Source: Ndongobacter massiliensis (GTDB taxonomy: Bacteria; Bacillota; Clostridia; Tissierellales; Peptoniphilaceae). From it: 64,000 nt of DNA. The DNA lies in the NCBI RefSeq assembly GCF_900120375.1, contig NZ_LT635480.1, positions 186,001-250,000 on the forward strand, in the 5' to 3' direction. Below the pieces are notes generated by a model. That model was not told where the DNA came from and did no database searches. It saw only the letters and a list, made by a program, of their open reading frames with translations. Made by a program: the position numbers and the translations under genes. This document shows positions 26,904 to 34,867 of the stretch, one piece after another (the stretch's first letter is position 1; every line of letters starts with the position of its first letter).

Positions 26904-27980
26904 ATGGCATTACGAGTGGGCGTTCTGACCAGCGGCGGGGATTGTCAGAGTTTGAATGCAACGCTGCGCGGTTTCGGCAAGGCATTATATCGATTTGATG
27001 AGAATGCGACAATACTTGGTTTCCAACAGGGCTATAAGGGCCTGATGTACAATCTTTTTCGTGAAATGAAATTTCAGGAGTTTTCCGGACTCCTCAGTTT
27101 AGGCGGAACCATCCTCGGCACGAGCCGACAGAGTTTTAAGACGATGCGCGATCCGGATGAATACGGAAACGACAAAGTCGAACTGATGAAGGAAACCTAC
27201 CGGAAAAATCGCCTCGATGCGCTGGTTGTGTTGGGCGGGAACGGATCGCAGAAAACGGCGAATTTGCTGACGGAAGAGGGACTGTGTGTGGTCGGCTTGC
27301 CCAAGACGATTGATAACGACCTGTGGGGGACGGATATGACCTTCGGCTTTCACAGCGCCCTTCGCATCGCCACCGATGCTATTGACTGTATCCATACGAC
27401 GGCGGCTTCGCATGGTCGCGTATTTATTGTCGAAATCATGGGGCACAAGGTGGGCTGGTTGACCTTGGCCGCCGGCATTGCGGCAGGTGCGGATGTCATT
27501 TTGATCCCGGAAATTCCTTACTCCATTGACAGCGTCTGTGAAACCATTCGCTATCGACGCGAGCACGACAATAAATTCTCCATCATCGCAGTTGCTGAGG
27601 GAGTGAAAACCCGGGAAGAAGCGGAGATGAAAAAGAAGGACTACAAAAAATTGGTGGAAAAGCGCGTGCATCCGTCTGTTGCGTATGAGATTGCGGAATG
27701 TGTGGAGACAAAGTTAGGTGCGGAAGTGCGCGTGACTGTCCCAGGTCACATGCAGCGCGGTGGATCGCCCAATGCCTTTGACCGCTTGCTGGCAACGCGC
27801 ATCGGTGCGCGCGGCGCCCAGGCGATCATAGAGAAGGACTTCGGAAAACTCGTCGTTTTTCGCGGCGATGATCTGTGCACCATTCCCTTGTCGGAAAGTG
27901 CCGGACGGCTGAAATCTGTTCCGGTGGATCATCCATGGATTCAAGAAGCGCGTATGATCGGCATTGGGTTCGGCGATTAA
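26904..27980 (+). CDS. 6-phosphofructokinase (PfkA superfamily, Lys124 type)
   Basis: The enzyme phosphorylates fructose 6-phosphate in glycolysis. Motifs are SGGDCQSLNA (N-terminal phosphate loop), GGNGS (111-115), PKTIDND (133-139, catalytic D137) and EIMGHKVGWL. In E. coli numbering it has Gly104 and Lys124, a combination seen in ATP-dependent group III enzymes; Asp104 would have pointed to pyrophosphate. GGNGS replaces the usual GGDGS, a change I recall from clostridial relatives. The 358-residue length fits. The start is the ATG behind AGGGGGG. An SH3b protein follows 18 nt downstream. ATP use is inferred, not shown. Confidence 0.9.
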   Translation: MALRVGVLTSGGDCQSLNATLRGFGKALYRFDENATILGFQQGYKGLMYNLFREMKFQEFSGLLSLGGTILGTSRQSFKTMRDPDEYGNDKVELMKETYRKNRLDALVVLGGNGSQKTANLLTEEGLCVVGLPKTIDNDLWGTDMTFGFHSALRIATDAIDCIHTTAASHGRVFIVEIMGHKVGWLTLAAGIAAGADVILIPEIPYSIDSVCETIRYRREHDNKFSIIAVAEGVKTREEAEMKKKDYKKLVEKRVHPSVAYEIAECVETKLGAEVRVTVPGHMQRGGSPNAFDRLLATRIGARGAQAIIEKDFGKLVVFRGDDLCTIPLSESAGRLKSVPVDHPWIQEARMIGIGFGD

Positions 27981-27998
27981 ACGGGCTGGGAGGAAAGA

Positions 27999-28511
27999 AT
28001 GAGAGAATCGAAACAGAAAAAAGCACGCGAACCGCGCGAGGACGGACTGGGCAGTGTAATCACAGTAGCCGTGAGTACCGTTGTCATTTTATTGGTGATT
28101 TGGTTCGGCGCAACACGTTTTATCGCAATGACCGGTAAGAAGACGGAAGCGGAGAGTGCTGAGTCGGCGGCTTCCGTTTCCTCACAGAGTGAGGTGAGTT
28201 CCGTTGCCTCCGAATCATCCGTCGAGGCGTCCTCCGAATCGGAGAGCATCGATGGCCCGGCGAATCGCAAAGAACCGGGGACATGGCCCGGAAAAACCTT
28301 TCGCACGGCGGAAAGTGTCAATGTACGCAGCGCCATGGGAACGGATTCCGAAGTGCTCTTGACGCTTCAACCGGACGTGGAAATTCACGTAACCGATGCG
28401 GATTTTGACGGCGAAAGCGTGTGGGTGCATGCCACGTTTGAAGTGGACGGCGCGACGAAAGAAGGTTGGCTGTATTCGGAATTGATCGATCCGAATCCCG
28501 TGCAGCCGTAA
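27999..28511 (+). CDS. Membrane-anchored SH3b-domain protein
   Basis: The 170-residue protein has a basic N-terminus, one membrane helix (about residues 20-42), a Ser/Glu-rich linker (about 48-83) and a C-terminal bacterial SH3 domain (VNVRSAMGTDSEVL to EGWLYSELID). SH3b domains commonly bind peptidoglycan or cell-surface ligands. The domain should lie outside. It follows pfk by 18 nt with a GGGAGGAAAG ribosome binding site, and its transcript ends at the terminator at 28541. Confidence 0.75.
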   Translation: MRESKQKKAREPREDGLGSVITVAVSTVVILLVIWFGATRFIAMTGKKTEAESAESAASVSSQSEVSSVASESSVEASSESESIDGPANRKEPGTWPGKTFRTAESVNVRSAMGTDSEVLLTLQPDVEIHVTDADFDGESVWVHATFEVDGATKEGWLYSELIDPNPVQP

Positions 28512-28540
28512 AGGCGGCGCTGGTGCACGAATGCAAAAGG

Positions 28541-28566
28541 AAGGACCCGAGAGGGTCCTTTTTTGA
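28541..28566 (+). terminator. Intrinsic terminator of the pfk-SH3b transcript
   Basis: GGACCC pairs with GGGTCC around a short GAGA loop, followed by six T residues. Confidence 0.9.
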
Positions 28567-28652
28567 AAGCACACAGGACGATCCGAATCCAGTGGGCTAT
28601 AATGAAGAAAAGAATCTAGAAAGCCGCTGCAATTGGGCGGAGGGAGGATACT

Positions 28653-30617
28653 ATGGACGGATTTTTACGTGTGGCAGCGGCGACGCCGCGAGTGCAACTG
28701 GCGGATCCGCAGGAAAATGCCAAACGTATCGAAAAAATGATTTGGGAAGCCGGGGCGGCGGGCGCTTCCATTCTTGTCTTTCCCGCGTTGAGTTTATGTG
28801 GGGCGAGTCTGGGAAACCTTTACAGCCAAACCCTGCTTTTGCAACGTTGTGAAGAAGAATTGGCCAACTTGATCGATCGTACGGAGAGCTTGGATATTTT
28901 ATGCGTCGTCGGGCTGCCTTTGCGGCGCGCCGGGCGTATTTACAACGGATTGGCGGTATTTCAGAGCGGACAATTATTGGCCCTGTACGGACATGGCGCG
29001 AATGTGGCACTTCCGTCCGCCTTTGGCGCAACGGGCAGCCCACTGGGCGGAATGGGCGGAGGGCTCACTGCCGAGACGGGCGTTTTTGCCCCGGCGCCGT
29101 ATCGTCCACAGCTCATTTCTTATGCGGGATTTGATGAGGTGCCTTTTGGGCAGCATCTGCTTTTCACTTCGGAGGAAGCGCCTTCGCTGCGTATGGCACT
29201 ATGTTTTGGCGATGAACGTCTTTCTCCGGCGTTTCTTCCGCCGAAATCGGCGACGTTGCTTTTGTGTGCGGCGGCCTATTCGGATGGCTTGCGTATGAGG
29301 GAACGGCGCAACGCCCGATTGATTTCGCAGACGATGGGGGAGGCGGGCCTGGTGTTGGCGGGTGCCGGCGCGGGCGAAGCCGGCGCTGGATGCCTGTATT
29401 CGGGAGAACGGTTGCTGGTGGAGGACGGAATGCTGCTGGAGAAAAGCGCGTTGCACAGCGCGGAGGGGATGTGCTGTGCGGATTTCGATCTGGAGCGCCT
29501 CGGACCGGCCCGCGCAGCGGGCGGGTCCGAGGGGGACGCGGTGGAGCCCCGGGAGGTTTCCTTCGCATTGCCGCTTGCTTTTCCACAGGTTGATTTTCTG
29601 CGACCGGTGGAGCGTCAGCCATTTCTGCCGCAGGGACCGGAGGCGGAGACGGCTTATGAACAACTGTTCACTTTGTTGGGGCGCGGTCTTGCCCAGCGGG
29701 TGACGCATATCGGCGCAAAAAAAATATTTTTAGGGCTCTCCGGCGGGTTGGATTCGACATTGGCCCTGCTGCTTGCCGTCCGCGCCGCGGAAATGGGGGC
29801 ACTTGCAAAAAAAGATATTGTTGCAATTTCGATGCCGGCCTTCGGGACGAGTCGCCGCACGGCGGACAATGCAGAAAAATTGGCAGGAGTTCTTGGCGTT
29901 TCTTTTCGCACAATTCCGCTTGCCGATGTTTTACGGCAGCATTTTCGCGATATCGGTTTGCCGGAGGGCGAACGCAGCACGGCGTATGAAAATGCACAGG
30001 CGCGCGAACGCACGCAGGTGCTGATGGACAGCGCAAACCGCGAGCAGGGGGTGGTGGTCGGAACCGGTGATTTAAGCGAGGCGGCGCTGGGCTGGTCCAC
30101 TTATAATGGGGATCATATGTCGATGTACCACATCAATGCGTCGATTCCGAAAACATTGGTGCGCGCGCTGGTGTATTACGCAGGGGCGCGCCGGGGTTCG
30201 GAAGCGCTGCGCCCAATATTGGAAGAAATTCTCGCCACGCCGGTTTCCCCGGAGCTCCTTCCACCCACTGAGGGCGCGCAGGAAACGGAATCCATCATCG
30301 GTCCCTATGAGCTGCACGATTTCTATCTTTACTATACGCTGCGCTGGGCAACGGCGCCATCAAAACTGTTGCGCTATGCAAGCAAGGCATTTGCCGACAC
30401 CTATGATCGCAAAACGCTGTTGCATTGGATGGATGTGTTTTATCAACGCTTTTTTGCGGCGCAGTTCAAACGCAATGCGATGCCGGATGGACCGACGATT
30501 GGCGCGTGGTCACTTTCCGCGCGGGGTGGATGGCAAATGCCGTCGGATGCGCATGCCACCCTTTGGCGCCGGGAAGTGGAGAGCCTTCGCGAAGCGCAGG
30601 ACGATGTGTTAAAATGA
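28653..30617 (+). CDS. nadE: NAD+ synthetase with a degenerate N-terminal glutaminase (nitrilase-fold) domain
   Basis: The 654-residue protein has the architecture of glutamine-dependent NAD synthetase. The C-terminal domain is intact, with the PP-loop SGGLDS (363-368), GTGDLSEAALGWSTYNGD and the family ending, so it should amidate NaAD to NAD. The N-terminal nitrilase domain (1-290) aligns with family members but has lost key residues. The usual FPEL-x-x-TG reads FPALSLCG (Ala45 for the catalytic Glu), and the catalytic Lys region (normally PKT-x-x-PNY) has no lysine. A cysteine (C184) remains where the nucleophile should be. It therefore probably uses free ammonia. The start is the ATG behind GGGAGG, with a TATAAT at 28598-28603. 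tmk follows. Confidence 0.88.
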   Translation: MDGFLRVAAATPRVQLADPQENAKRIEKMIWEAGAAGASILVFPALSLCGASLGNLYSQTLLLQRCEEELANLIDRTESLDILCVVGLPLRRAGRIYNGLAVFQSGQLLALYGHGANVALPSAFGATGSPLGGMGGGLTAETGVFAPAPYRPQLISYAGFDEVPFGQHLLFTSEEAPSLRMALCFGDERLSPAFLPPKSATLLLCAAAYSDGLRMRERRNARLISQTMGEAGLVLAGAGAGEAGAGCLYSGERLLVEDGMLLEKSALHSAEGMCCADFDLERLGPARAAGGSEGDAVEPREVSFALPLAFPQVDFLRPVERQPFLPQGPEAETAYEQLFTLLGRGLAQRVTHIGAKKIFLGLSGGLDSTLALLLAVRAAEMGALAKKDIVAISMPAFGTSRRTADNAEKLAGVLGVSFRTIPLADVLRQHFRDIGLPEGERSTAYENAQARERTQVLMDSANREQGVVVGTGDLSEAALGWSTYNGDHMSMYHINASIPKTLVRALVYYAGARRGSEALRPILEEILATPVSPELLPPTEGAQETESIIGPYELHDFYLYYTLRWATAPSKLLRYASKAFADTYDRKTLLHWMDVFYQRFFAAQFKRNAMPDGPTIGAWSLSARGGWQMPSDAHATLWRREVESLREAQDDVLK

Positions 30618-30634
30618 ATGCGAAAGAGGTGGGT

Positions 30635-31258
30635 ATGCGCAAAGGATTGTTTGTGACATTGGAAGGATCGGACGGATCCGGAAAAACCACGCTGGCGCAC
30701 GGCTTGATGCACCGCTTGGAAGCCGCGCACATAGATTACGTGTACACTCGGGAACCGGGCGGGACGCCAATTTCGGAAGAAATTCGCCACCTGCTTTTAG
30801 ATACCAAGAACCGTGCGATGGGCGCACGTTGTGAGGCACTTCTCTATGCAGCTTCCCGCGCGCAACATACAGATGCCTGTATTGTTCCGGCTTTGGAGGC
30901 GGGAAAGTTGGTCCTTTGTGATCGTTATGTACTCAGTTCACTTGCCTATCAGGGTGCGGGGCGCGAGCTCGGGTTGGAACCGGTTGCTGCGATCAATCGC
31001 TTTGCGACAGACGGGCTGACGCCGGATGTGATCCTATTTTTGGAGGTGGATCCGATGCGCGTACTGCAGCGAAAGGCGCAGGTGCAAATGAAGGATCGCC
31101 TTGAAGAAGAGGGCGAGGCGTTTCATCGGCGCGTCTATGAGGGATACCGAAAAGCGTTGCCGCTCTTTGCGAATGTCCACCGGTTGGATGCCGATCGACC
31201 GGCGGATGTAGTGGTTGAATCGGCGTGGAATGTAATCAAGGATGCGTGGAGGGAATGA
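30635..31258 (+). CDS. tmk: Thymidylate kinase
   Basis: Tmk converts dTMP to dTDP. The P-loop EGSDGSGKTT, the DR(Y)-type motif in LCDRYVLSSLAYQG and the C-terminal half are standard, and the length is 207 residues. The start is the ATG behind GAGGTGGG; an in-frame ATG at 30614 overlapping the nadE stop is less likely. TGT-TAAAAT (30607-30615) upstream could be an extended -10 promoter. It begins the widespread tmk-darA-holB-ricT-rsmI gene order, overlapping darA by 1 nt. Confidence 0.95.
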   Translation: MRKGLFVTLEGSDGSGKTTLAHGLMHRLEAAHIDYVYTREPGGTPISEEIRHLLLDTKNRAMGARCEALLYAASRAQHTDACIVPALEAGKLVLCDRYVLSSLAYQGAGRELGLEPVAAINRFATDGLTPDVILFLEVDPMRVLQRKAQVQMKDRLEEEGEAFHRRVYEGYRKALPLFANVHRLDADRPADVVVESAWNVIKDAWRE

Positions 31259-31584
31259 TGAAACTGTTGATTGCTGTCGTGCAGGACAGTGATGTCAATC
31301 CGTTAATGGATGATTTAGTGGACGCGGGATACCGTGTGACGAAACTGTCTTCCACCGGTGGTTTTTTGAAGAGTGGCAATACCACTTTATTTCTTGGCGT
31401 CGAAGAGGAGCAGGTGGAAGAGGCGCTTGCTGTCATCGATCGCAACTGCAAACGTCGCAAGACAATGACGACGATGATGAATCCACAGTTGGACGGCGGC
31501 GTTTATCAGAGTTTTCCCATTGAAATTGAGGTTGGCGGGGCGACGGTCTTCCAGTTGGATGTGGACCGCATGATCCGGCTGTGA
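31258..31584 (+). CDS. darA: PII-like cyclic-di-AMP receptor protein
   Basis: This 108-residue protein (DarA, also called PstA or YaaQ) is a trimeric PII-like cytoplasmic sensor of c-di-AMP. Diagnostic stretches are LLIAVVQDSD near the N-terminus and TKLSSTGGFLKSGNTTLF. The C-terminal VGGATVFQLDVDR is typical too. I chose the second of two adjacent ATGs because GGAGGG ends 4 nt before it. It is tightly coupled to tmk and holB. Confidence 0.92.
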   Translation: MKLLIAVVQDSDVNPLMDDLVDAGYRVTKLSSTGGFLKSGNTTLFLGVEEEQVEEALAVIDRNCKRRKTMTTMMNPQLDGGVYQSFPIEIEVGGATVFQLDVDRMIRL

Positions 31585-32381
31585 GGCTGCCGGAAAGTCC
31601 GCGCGATCTTTCGCACGCGTATGTGATTACCTCGCCCGACCGCATGCGGGGAATCGCGGCGGCGCGTGCGTATGCAAAGCGCATTCTCTGTGATTTCGGA
31701 GGGGCCGAAGAAGAAAAATGGGCGCGCGGTACACTGCCGGATTTCTGGTTGGAGGAAGCGGAAAAAATTCCCATTGACCGCATCCGGACAATTTGCGCCC
31801 GCCTGTACCAAAAGCCCTTGGAAAGCACCTACCGGGTGGTTTTGCTGGCGCACGCAGATGCCATGCGCGACGAAGCGCAGAATGCGCTGCTCAAATCGCT
31901 GGAGGAGCCGCCGCTTTATGTGGTATGGCTGTTGGTGTGCGAAAATGAAACGCGTCTGCTTCCCACGATACGTTCGCGTTGTCGGATTCTGCGCATAGAG
32001 GGGAAAAATGCCGAATCGACGCCAATCGATGCGCAGGTACTTGCCATGACGCGCGCCGCGTTGGCGGGTGACCGCTTGCGCGTCCTGACGGATCGCGGGT
32101 TTTATGAGGACAGGAAAGAAGTTTGTGCACAAACCTTGGAGATGGTACGCACGTTTCTGCTGTTGTGCCTGAAAGAGCGTACACAGGCAAATGCAGATAT
32201 TCCGGCGACATTGATGCAGGCAGTGCGCGAGACGTCCGCCAAGCGGTCGGCGGTACAATGGGCGGAGGCGCTATCGATGGTGGAAGAGACCCGACAGGCA
32301 TTGGATGTCAATGTCAATGCAGTTTTGGCTTTAGAACATATATTTTTATCGCTTGCCCGTGGGCAGCGTTTCAATAGATAG
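31581..32381 (+). CDS. holB: DNA polymerase III delta' subunit (clamp loader)
   Basis: The 266-residue protein matches HolB: SHAYVITSPDRMRG near the start, the QNALLKSLEEPP block and the LPTIRSRCR motif (SRC). It has no Walker A, consistent with a clamp-loader subunit that does not hydrolyse ATP. The start is a GTG whose bases overlap the darA stop (GTGA), so translation is coupled. The position in the tmk-darA-holB-ricT series supports the call. It is shorter than many HolB proteins, and the cysteine pattern of a zinc module is missing. Confidence 0.88.
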   Translation: MRLPESPRDLSHAYVITSPDRMRGIAAARAYAKRILCDFGGAEEEKWARGTLPDFWLEEAEKIPIDRIRTICARLYQKPLESTYRVVLLAHADAMRDEAQNALLKSLEEPPLYVVWLLVCENETRLLPTIRSRCRILRIEGKNAESTPIDAQVLAMTRAALAGDRLRVLTDRGFYEDRKEVCAQTLEMVRTFLLLCLKERTQANADIPATLMQAVRETSAKRSAVQWAEALSMVEETRQALDVNVNAVLALEHIFLSLARGQRFNR

Positions 32382-32390
32382 GAGGAAAGC

Positions 32391-33524
32391 ATGACGGAGA
32401 TGATCGGCGTGCAATTAAACCACTCCGGCAAGGTGTATTATTTTTCCCCGGATGGGGAGCAGCTTGCCAAGGGGCAGCGTGTCATTGTCGAGACGGCGCG
32501 CGGTATCGAGTGCGGCATAGTGAGCATAGGTAATGCACAGTGGTCGGAGGAAAGTATTCAAAAAGACTTGAAACCGATTCTCCGTGTGGCAAATGAGGAG
32601 GATCTTGCCACCGTCGAAGAGAGCGAACGCTTGGCGAAAGAGGCGCTTGCGGTTTGTCAGGAAAAGGTAGAGGCGCACGGACTTGCCATGCGTTTGATTC
32701 ACAGTGAGTACACCTTTGACAGGAATAAACTGATATTTTATTTTACCGCCGAGGATCGCGTGGATTTTCGGGAATTGGTGCGCGATCTGGCACAGACATT
32801 TCGTACGCGCATTGAACTGCGGCAGGTCGGAGTGCGAGATCAGGCGAAAATGGTTGGCGGGTTGGGCGCCTGCGGACAGGAAATGTGTTGCCATCGCTAT
32901 ATGGTGAATTTTGATCCCGTATCGATCAAGATGGCAAAAACGCAAGGACTCTCCTTGAATCCGACAAAAATTTCAGGCGTTTGCGGCCGCCTCATGTGCT
33001 GCTTGAATTTTGAGCAGGAAGTGTATCTCGAACACAACAAGCAGGCGCCGGACATCGGTTGTTTGGTATTGACGGTGGATGGACAGGGGTATGTAGTCGA
33101 CCGCGATGTACTGCAGCGACGCGTTCGAGTGCGTGTTTACAAGGAAGACGAAAGTCAGGACGAAAAGTATTATACCTTTGAAGAACTGCAGGTGATTGAA
33201 AAACGCAAAAAGGGTCATCGCCGTCCTGCGCTGCGCCCGGAATTGATGGGGGAAACGTATCGCCCGGAAAAGTCTGGGGAAAATTTACCTCAGGCGCCGG
33301 ACTGCGCGTCATGCGCTTGCCCAATGCATACGCAGGAAGAGATCATGGCGGTTTCGGAAGAGATTCCTACACCGCCCGCGCCGCAATCAGAGCATCGGAA
33401 AGGTGCACGGCATGGTGAAACGCCGGACAAAAAAGATCCACGGCGACATCCGACGCGCGAAGGGAAACGTTCGGAAGTCAAGCGCAAGCGACGATCGAGA
33501 AAACGCGAAGCCGGACGGCGTTGA
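32391..33524 (+). CDS. ricT: PSP1-domain regulator RicT (YaaT)
   Basis: RicT in Bacillus acts with RicA and RicF to adjust RNase Y processing, and the complex carries iron-sulfur clusters. The PSP1 domain (about residues 1-240) keeps the cysteine motifs GACGQEMCCHRYM and GVCGRLMCCLNFE. Unusually, the C-terminus (about 300-377) extends into a second cysteine patch (CASCAC) and a strongly basic Lys/Arg-rich tail that could bind RNA or acidic partners. Start ATG behind TAGGAGGAAA. The ferredoxin promoter overlaps its stop codon. Confidence 0.9.
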   Translation: MTEMIGVQLNHSGKVYYFSPDGEQLAKGQRVIVETARGIECGIVSIGNAQWSEESIQKDLKPILRVANEEDLATVEESERLAKEALAVCQEKVEAHGLAMRLIHSEYTFDRNKLIFYFTAEDRVDFRELVRDLAQTFRTRIELRQVGVRDQAKMVGGLGACGQEMCCHRYMVNFDPVSIKMAKTQGLSLNPTKISGVCGRLMCCLNFEQEVYLEHNKQAPDIGCLVLTVDGQGYVVDRDVLQRRVRVRVYKEDESQDEKYYTFEELQVIEKRKKGHRRPALRPELMGETYRPEKSGENLPQAPDCASCACPMHTQEEIMAVSEEIPTPPAPQSEHRKGARHGETPDKKDPRRHPTREGKRSEVKRKRRSRKREAGRR

Positions 33525-33549
33525 GTTGAGATATTGTTTGTGCTACACT
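33521..33549 (+). promoter_or_regulatory. Sigma-A promoter for the ferredoxin gene
   Basis: TTGAGT (33521-33526), 17-nt spacer, then TGC-TACACT (extended -10, 33544-33549). It overlaps the ricT stop codon and gives the ferredoxin its own short transcript ending at the terminator at 33782. Confidence 0.75.
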
Positions 33550-33593
33550 GTGAGAGGAAGAAATAATTCCAATTTGCTGAAAGGAGAATGAGT

Positions 33594-33761
33594 ATGGCCT
33601 ATAAGATTTTGGATTCCTGCATCGCATGCGGAACCTGCCAGCCGGAATGTCCAACGGACTCGATTTCCGATGGAGACATTTACGTCATCGATCCGGACAC
33701 CTGCATTGATTGCGGAGCCTGCGCAGCGGTTTGCCCGACGGATGCGATTATCCCTGAATAA
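33594..33761 (+). CDS. Clostridial-type 2[4Fe-4S] ferredoxin, 55 residues
   Basis: The 55-residue protein carries two classic cluster motifs: C-I-A-C-G-T-C-Q-P-E-C-P and C-I-D-C-G-A-C-A-A-V-C-P. This is the small electron carrier of fermentative anaerobes, serving enzymes such as pyruvate:ferredoxin oxidoreductase. The ATG at 33594 has AAGGAG 7 nt upstream; a second in-frame ATG two codons earlier is too close. It has its own promoter and terminator, which suggests high expression. It is inserted between ricT and rsmI. Confidence 0.95.
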   Translation: MAYKILDSCIACGTCQPECPTDSISDGDIYVIDPDTCIDCGACAAVCPTDAIIPE

Positions 33762-33781
33762 GCAAACTACATAGCGAGAGA

Positions 33782-33804
33782 AGTCCCCGGAAGGGGACTT
33801 TTTT
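33782..33804 (+). terminator. Intrinsic terminator of the ferredoxin gene
   Basis: AGTCCCC pairs with GGGGACT around a GGAA loop, followed by a run of T. Confidence 0.92.
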
Positions 33805-33838
33805 CATATTATATTAGAGAGAAAAGAAGGGAGAGCGA

Positions 33839-34690
33839 ATGGAGGAAACTTTCACGGAAGGCGCTATTGTTTTTGTGCCGACGCCCATCGGAAATCGGGA
33901 AGATCTTACGCTGCGCGCCTTGCGTGTGCTGCGCGAAGCGGATTCTATTGCCTGCGAGGATACGCGGCATACGCGCCTTTTACTGGACTATTACGATATT
34001 AAAAAGCCGCTGCTCTCCTATCATCAACATAATGAGAACAGTCGGGCGGAAGAGTTAATCGTCCTCGCGCAGCGCGGAGCGCGCATTGCCGTTGTGAGTG
34101 ATGCGGGCATGCCCGGCATTTCGGACCCGGGGCGCCGGCTAATTCGCCGGTGTCAGGAAGTCGGGCTCTCCTATACAGTTCTCCCGGGACCCTCGGCGGT
34201 GACGACGGCTGTCGTGGCCTGTGGTGTGGGGGATGGAACATTTACGTTTTATGGCTTTTTGGAACGGCGCGGCGCAGCGCGGGAAAAACAGTTGGAGCAG
34301 ATCGATCGGTCCTATACAACGTCCGTCTTGTATGAGTCGCCGAAGCGCATCCGGGCGACGGTGCGGGAATTCAGCACCCGTTGGCCCAATCGTCTTTTTG
34401 CAACAGCGCGGGAACTTACGAAGCGATATGAGGAAATCCGGCGGTTTTCCGGCGAAGATGCCCCCTGGGATACCTTGCCGGAAAAGGGCGAGTATGTCCT
34501 GCTCGTCGGACCGGCGCGCCCTACGATCGTCGGAGAAGCGGAGGTGCTCGCTCAACTCGAAGCCTTAAAAGTGGAGGGTGTGCGCTCAAAAGAGGCAGTA
34601 CAACGGGTGAGCGTGGCGTGTGGATGGTCAAAAAATGCTGTCTATCAATTGATGGTGGGGCAGAAGAAAAAAAGCGCAGAACGGGAATAA
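33839..34690 (+). CDS. rsmI: 16S rRNA (cytidine1402-2'-O)-methyltransferase
   Basis: RsmI 2'-O-methylates C1402 in the ribosomal P site. The family N-terminus is clear: VPTPIGNREDLTLRAL, then EDTRHTRLLLDYY, and the SAM-fold loops VSDAGMPGISDPG and LPGPSAVTTA. The length (283 residues) is normal. The start is the ATG behind GGGAGAGCG. It closes the tmk-holB-type block, separated by the ferredoxin gene, and its terminator overlaps the next promoter. Confidence 0.95.
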   Translation: MEETFTEGAIVFVPTPIGNREDLTLRALRVLREADSIACEDTRHTRLLLDYYDIKKPLLSYHQHNENSRAEELIVLAQRGARIAVVSDAGMPGISDPGRRLIRRCQEVGLSYTVLPGPSAVTTAVVACGVGDGTFTFYGFLERRGAAREKQLEQIDRSYTTSVLYESPKRIRATVREFSTRWPNRLFATARELTKRYEEIRRFSGEDAPWDTLPEKGEYVLLVGPARPTIVGEAEVLAQLEALKVEGVRSKEAVQRVSVACGWSKNAVYQLMVGQKKKSAERE

Positions 34691-34721
34691 TATTACAAAA
34701 ACGTAATAAATAGGAAAAAGT

Positions 34722-34746
34722 AGGCGAAAAAACGCCTCTTTTTTTT
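34722..34746 (+). terminator. Intrinsic terminator of rsmI
   Basis: AGGCG pairs with CGCCT around an A6 loop, followed by a C and a run of T. The T-run merges into the -35 of the next promoter. Confidence 0.85.
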
Positions 34747-34773
34747 GACATTTTTTTCAGACCTGTATAGAAT
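34745..34773 (+). promoter_or_regulatory. Sigma-A promoter for the YabE-like protein
   Basis: TTGACA (34745-34750), 17-nt spacer, TAGAAT (34768-34773). Confidence 0.75.
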
Positions 34774-34789
34774 AGCTCAGTATTCAAAA

Positions 34790-34825
34790 GTAACAAAACA
34801 GTTACAAACAGGAAACAATTGTAAC
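34790..34825 (+). promoter_or_regulatory. Mutually exclusive hairpins in the YabE-like leader
   Basis: GTTAC at 34801-34805 can pair with GTAAC at 34790-34794 or, extended to GTTACAA, with TTGTAAC at 34819-34825. Only one pairing can form. The segment lies in the predicted 5' leader, a layout often seen in RNA switches or protein-binding operators. Confidence 0.35.
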
Positions 34826-34867
34826 GATTCGCACGGCCTTGACTGTTGCGGAGGAATGGGAGGAACT

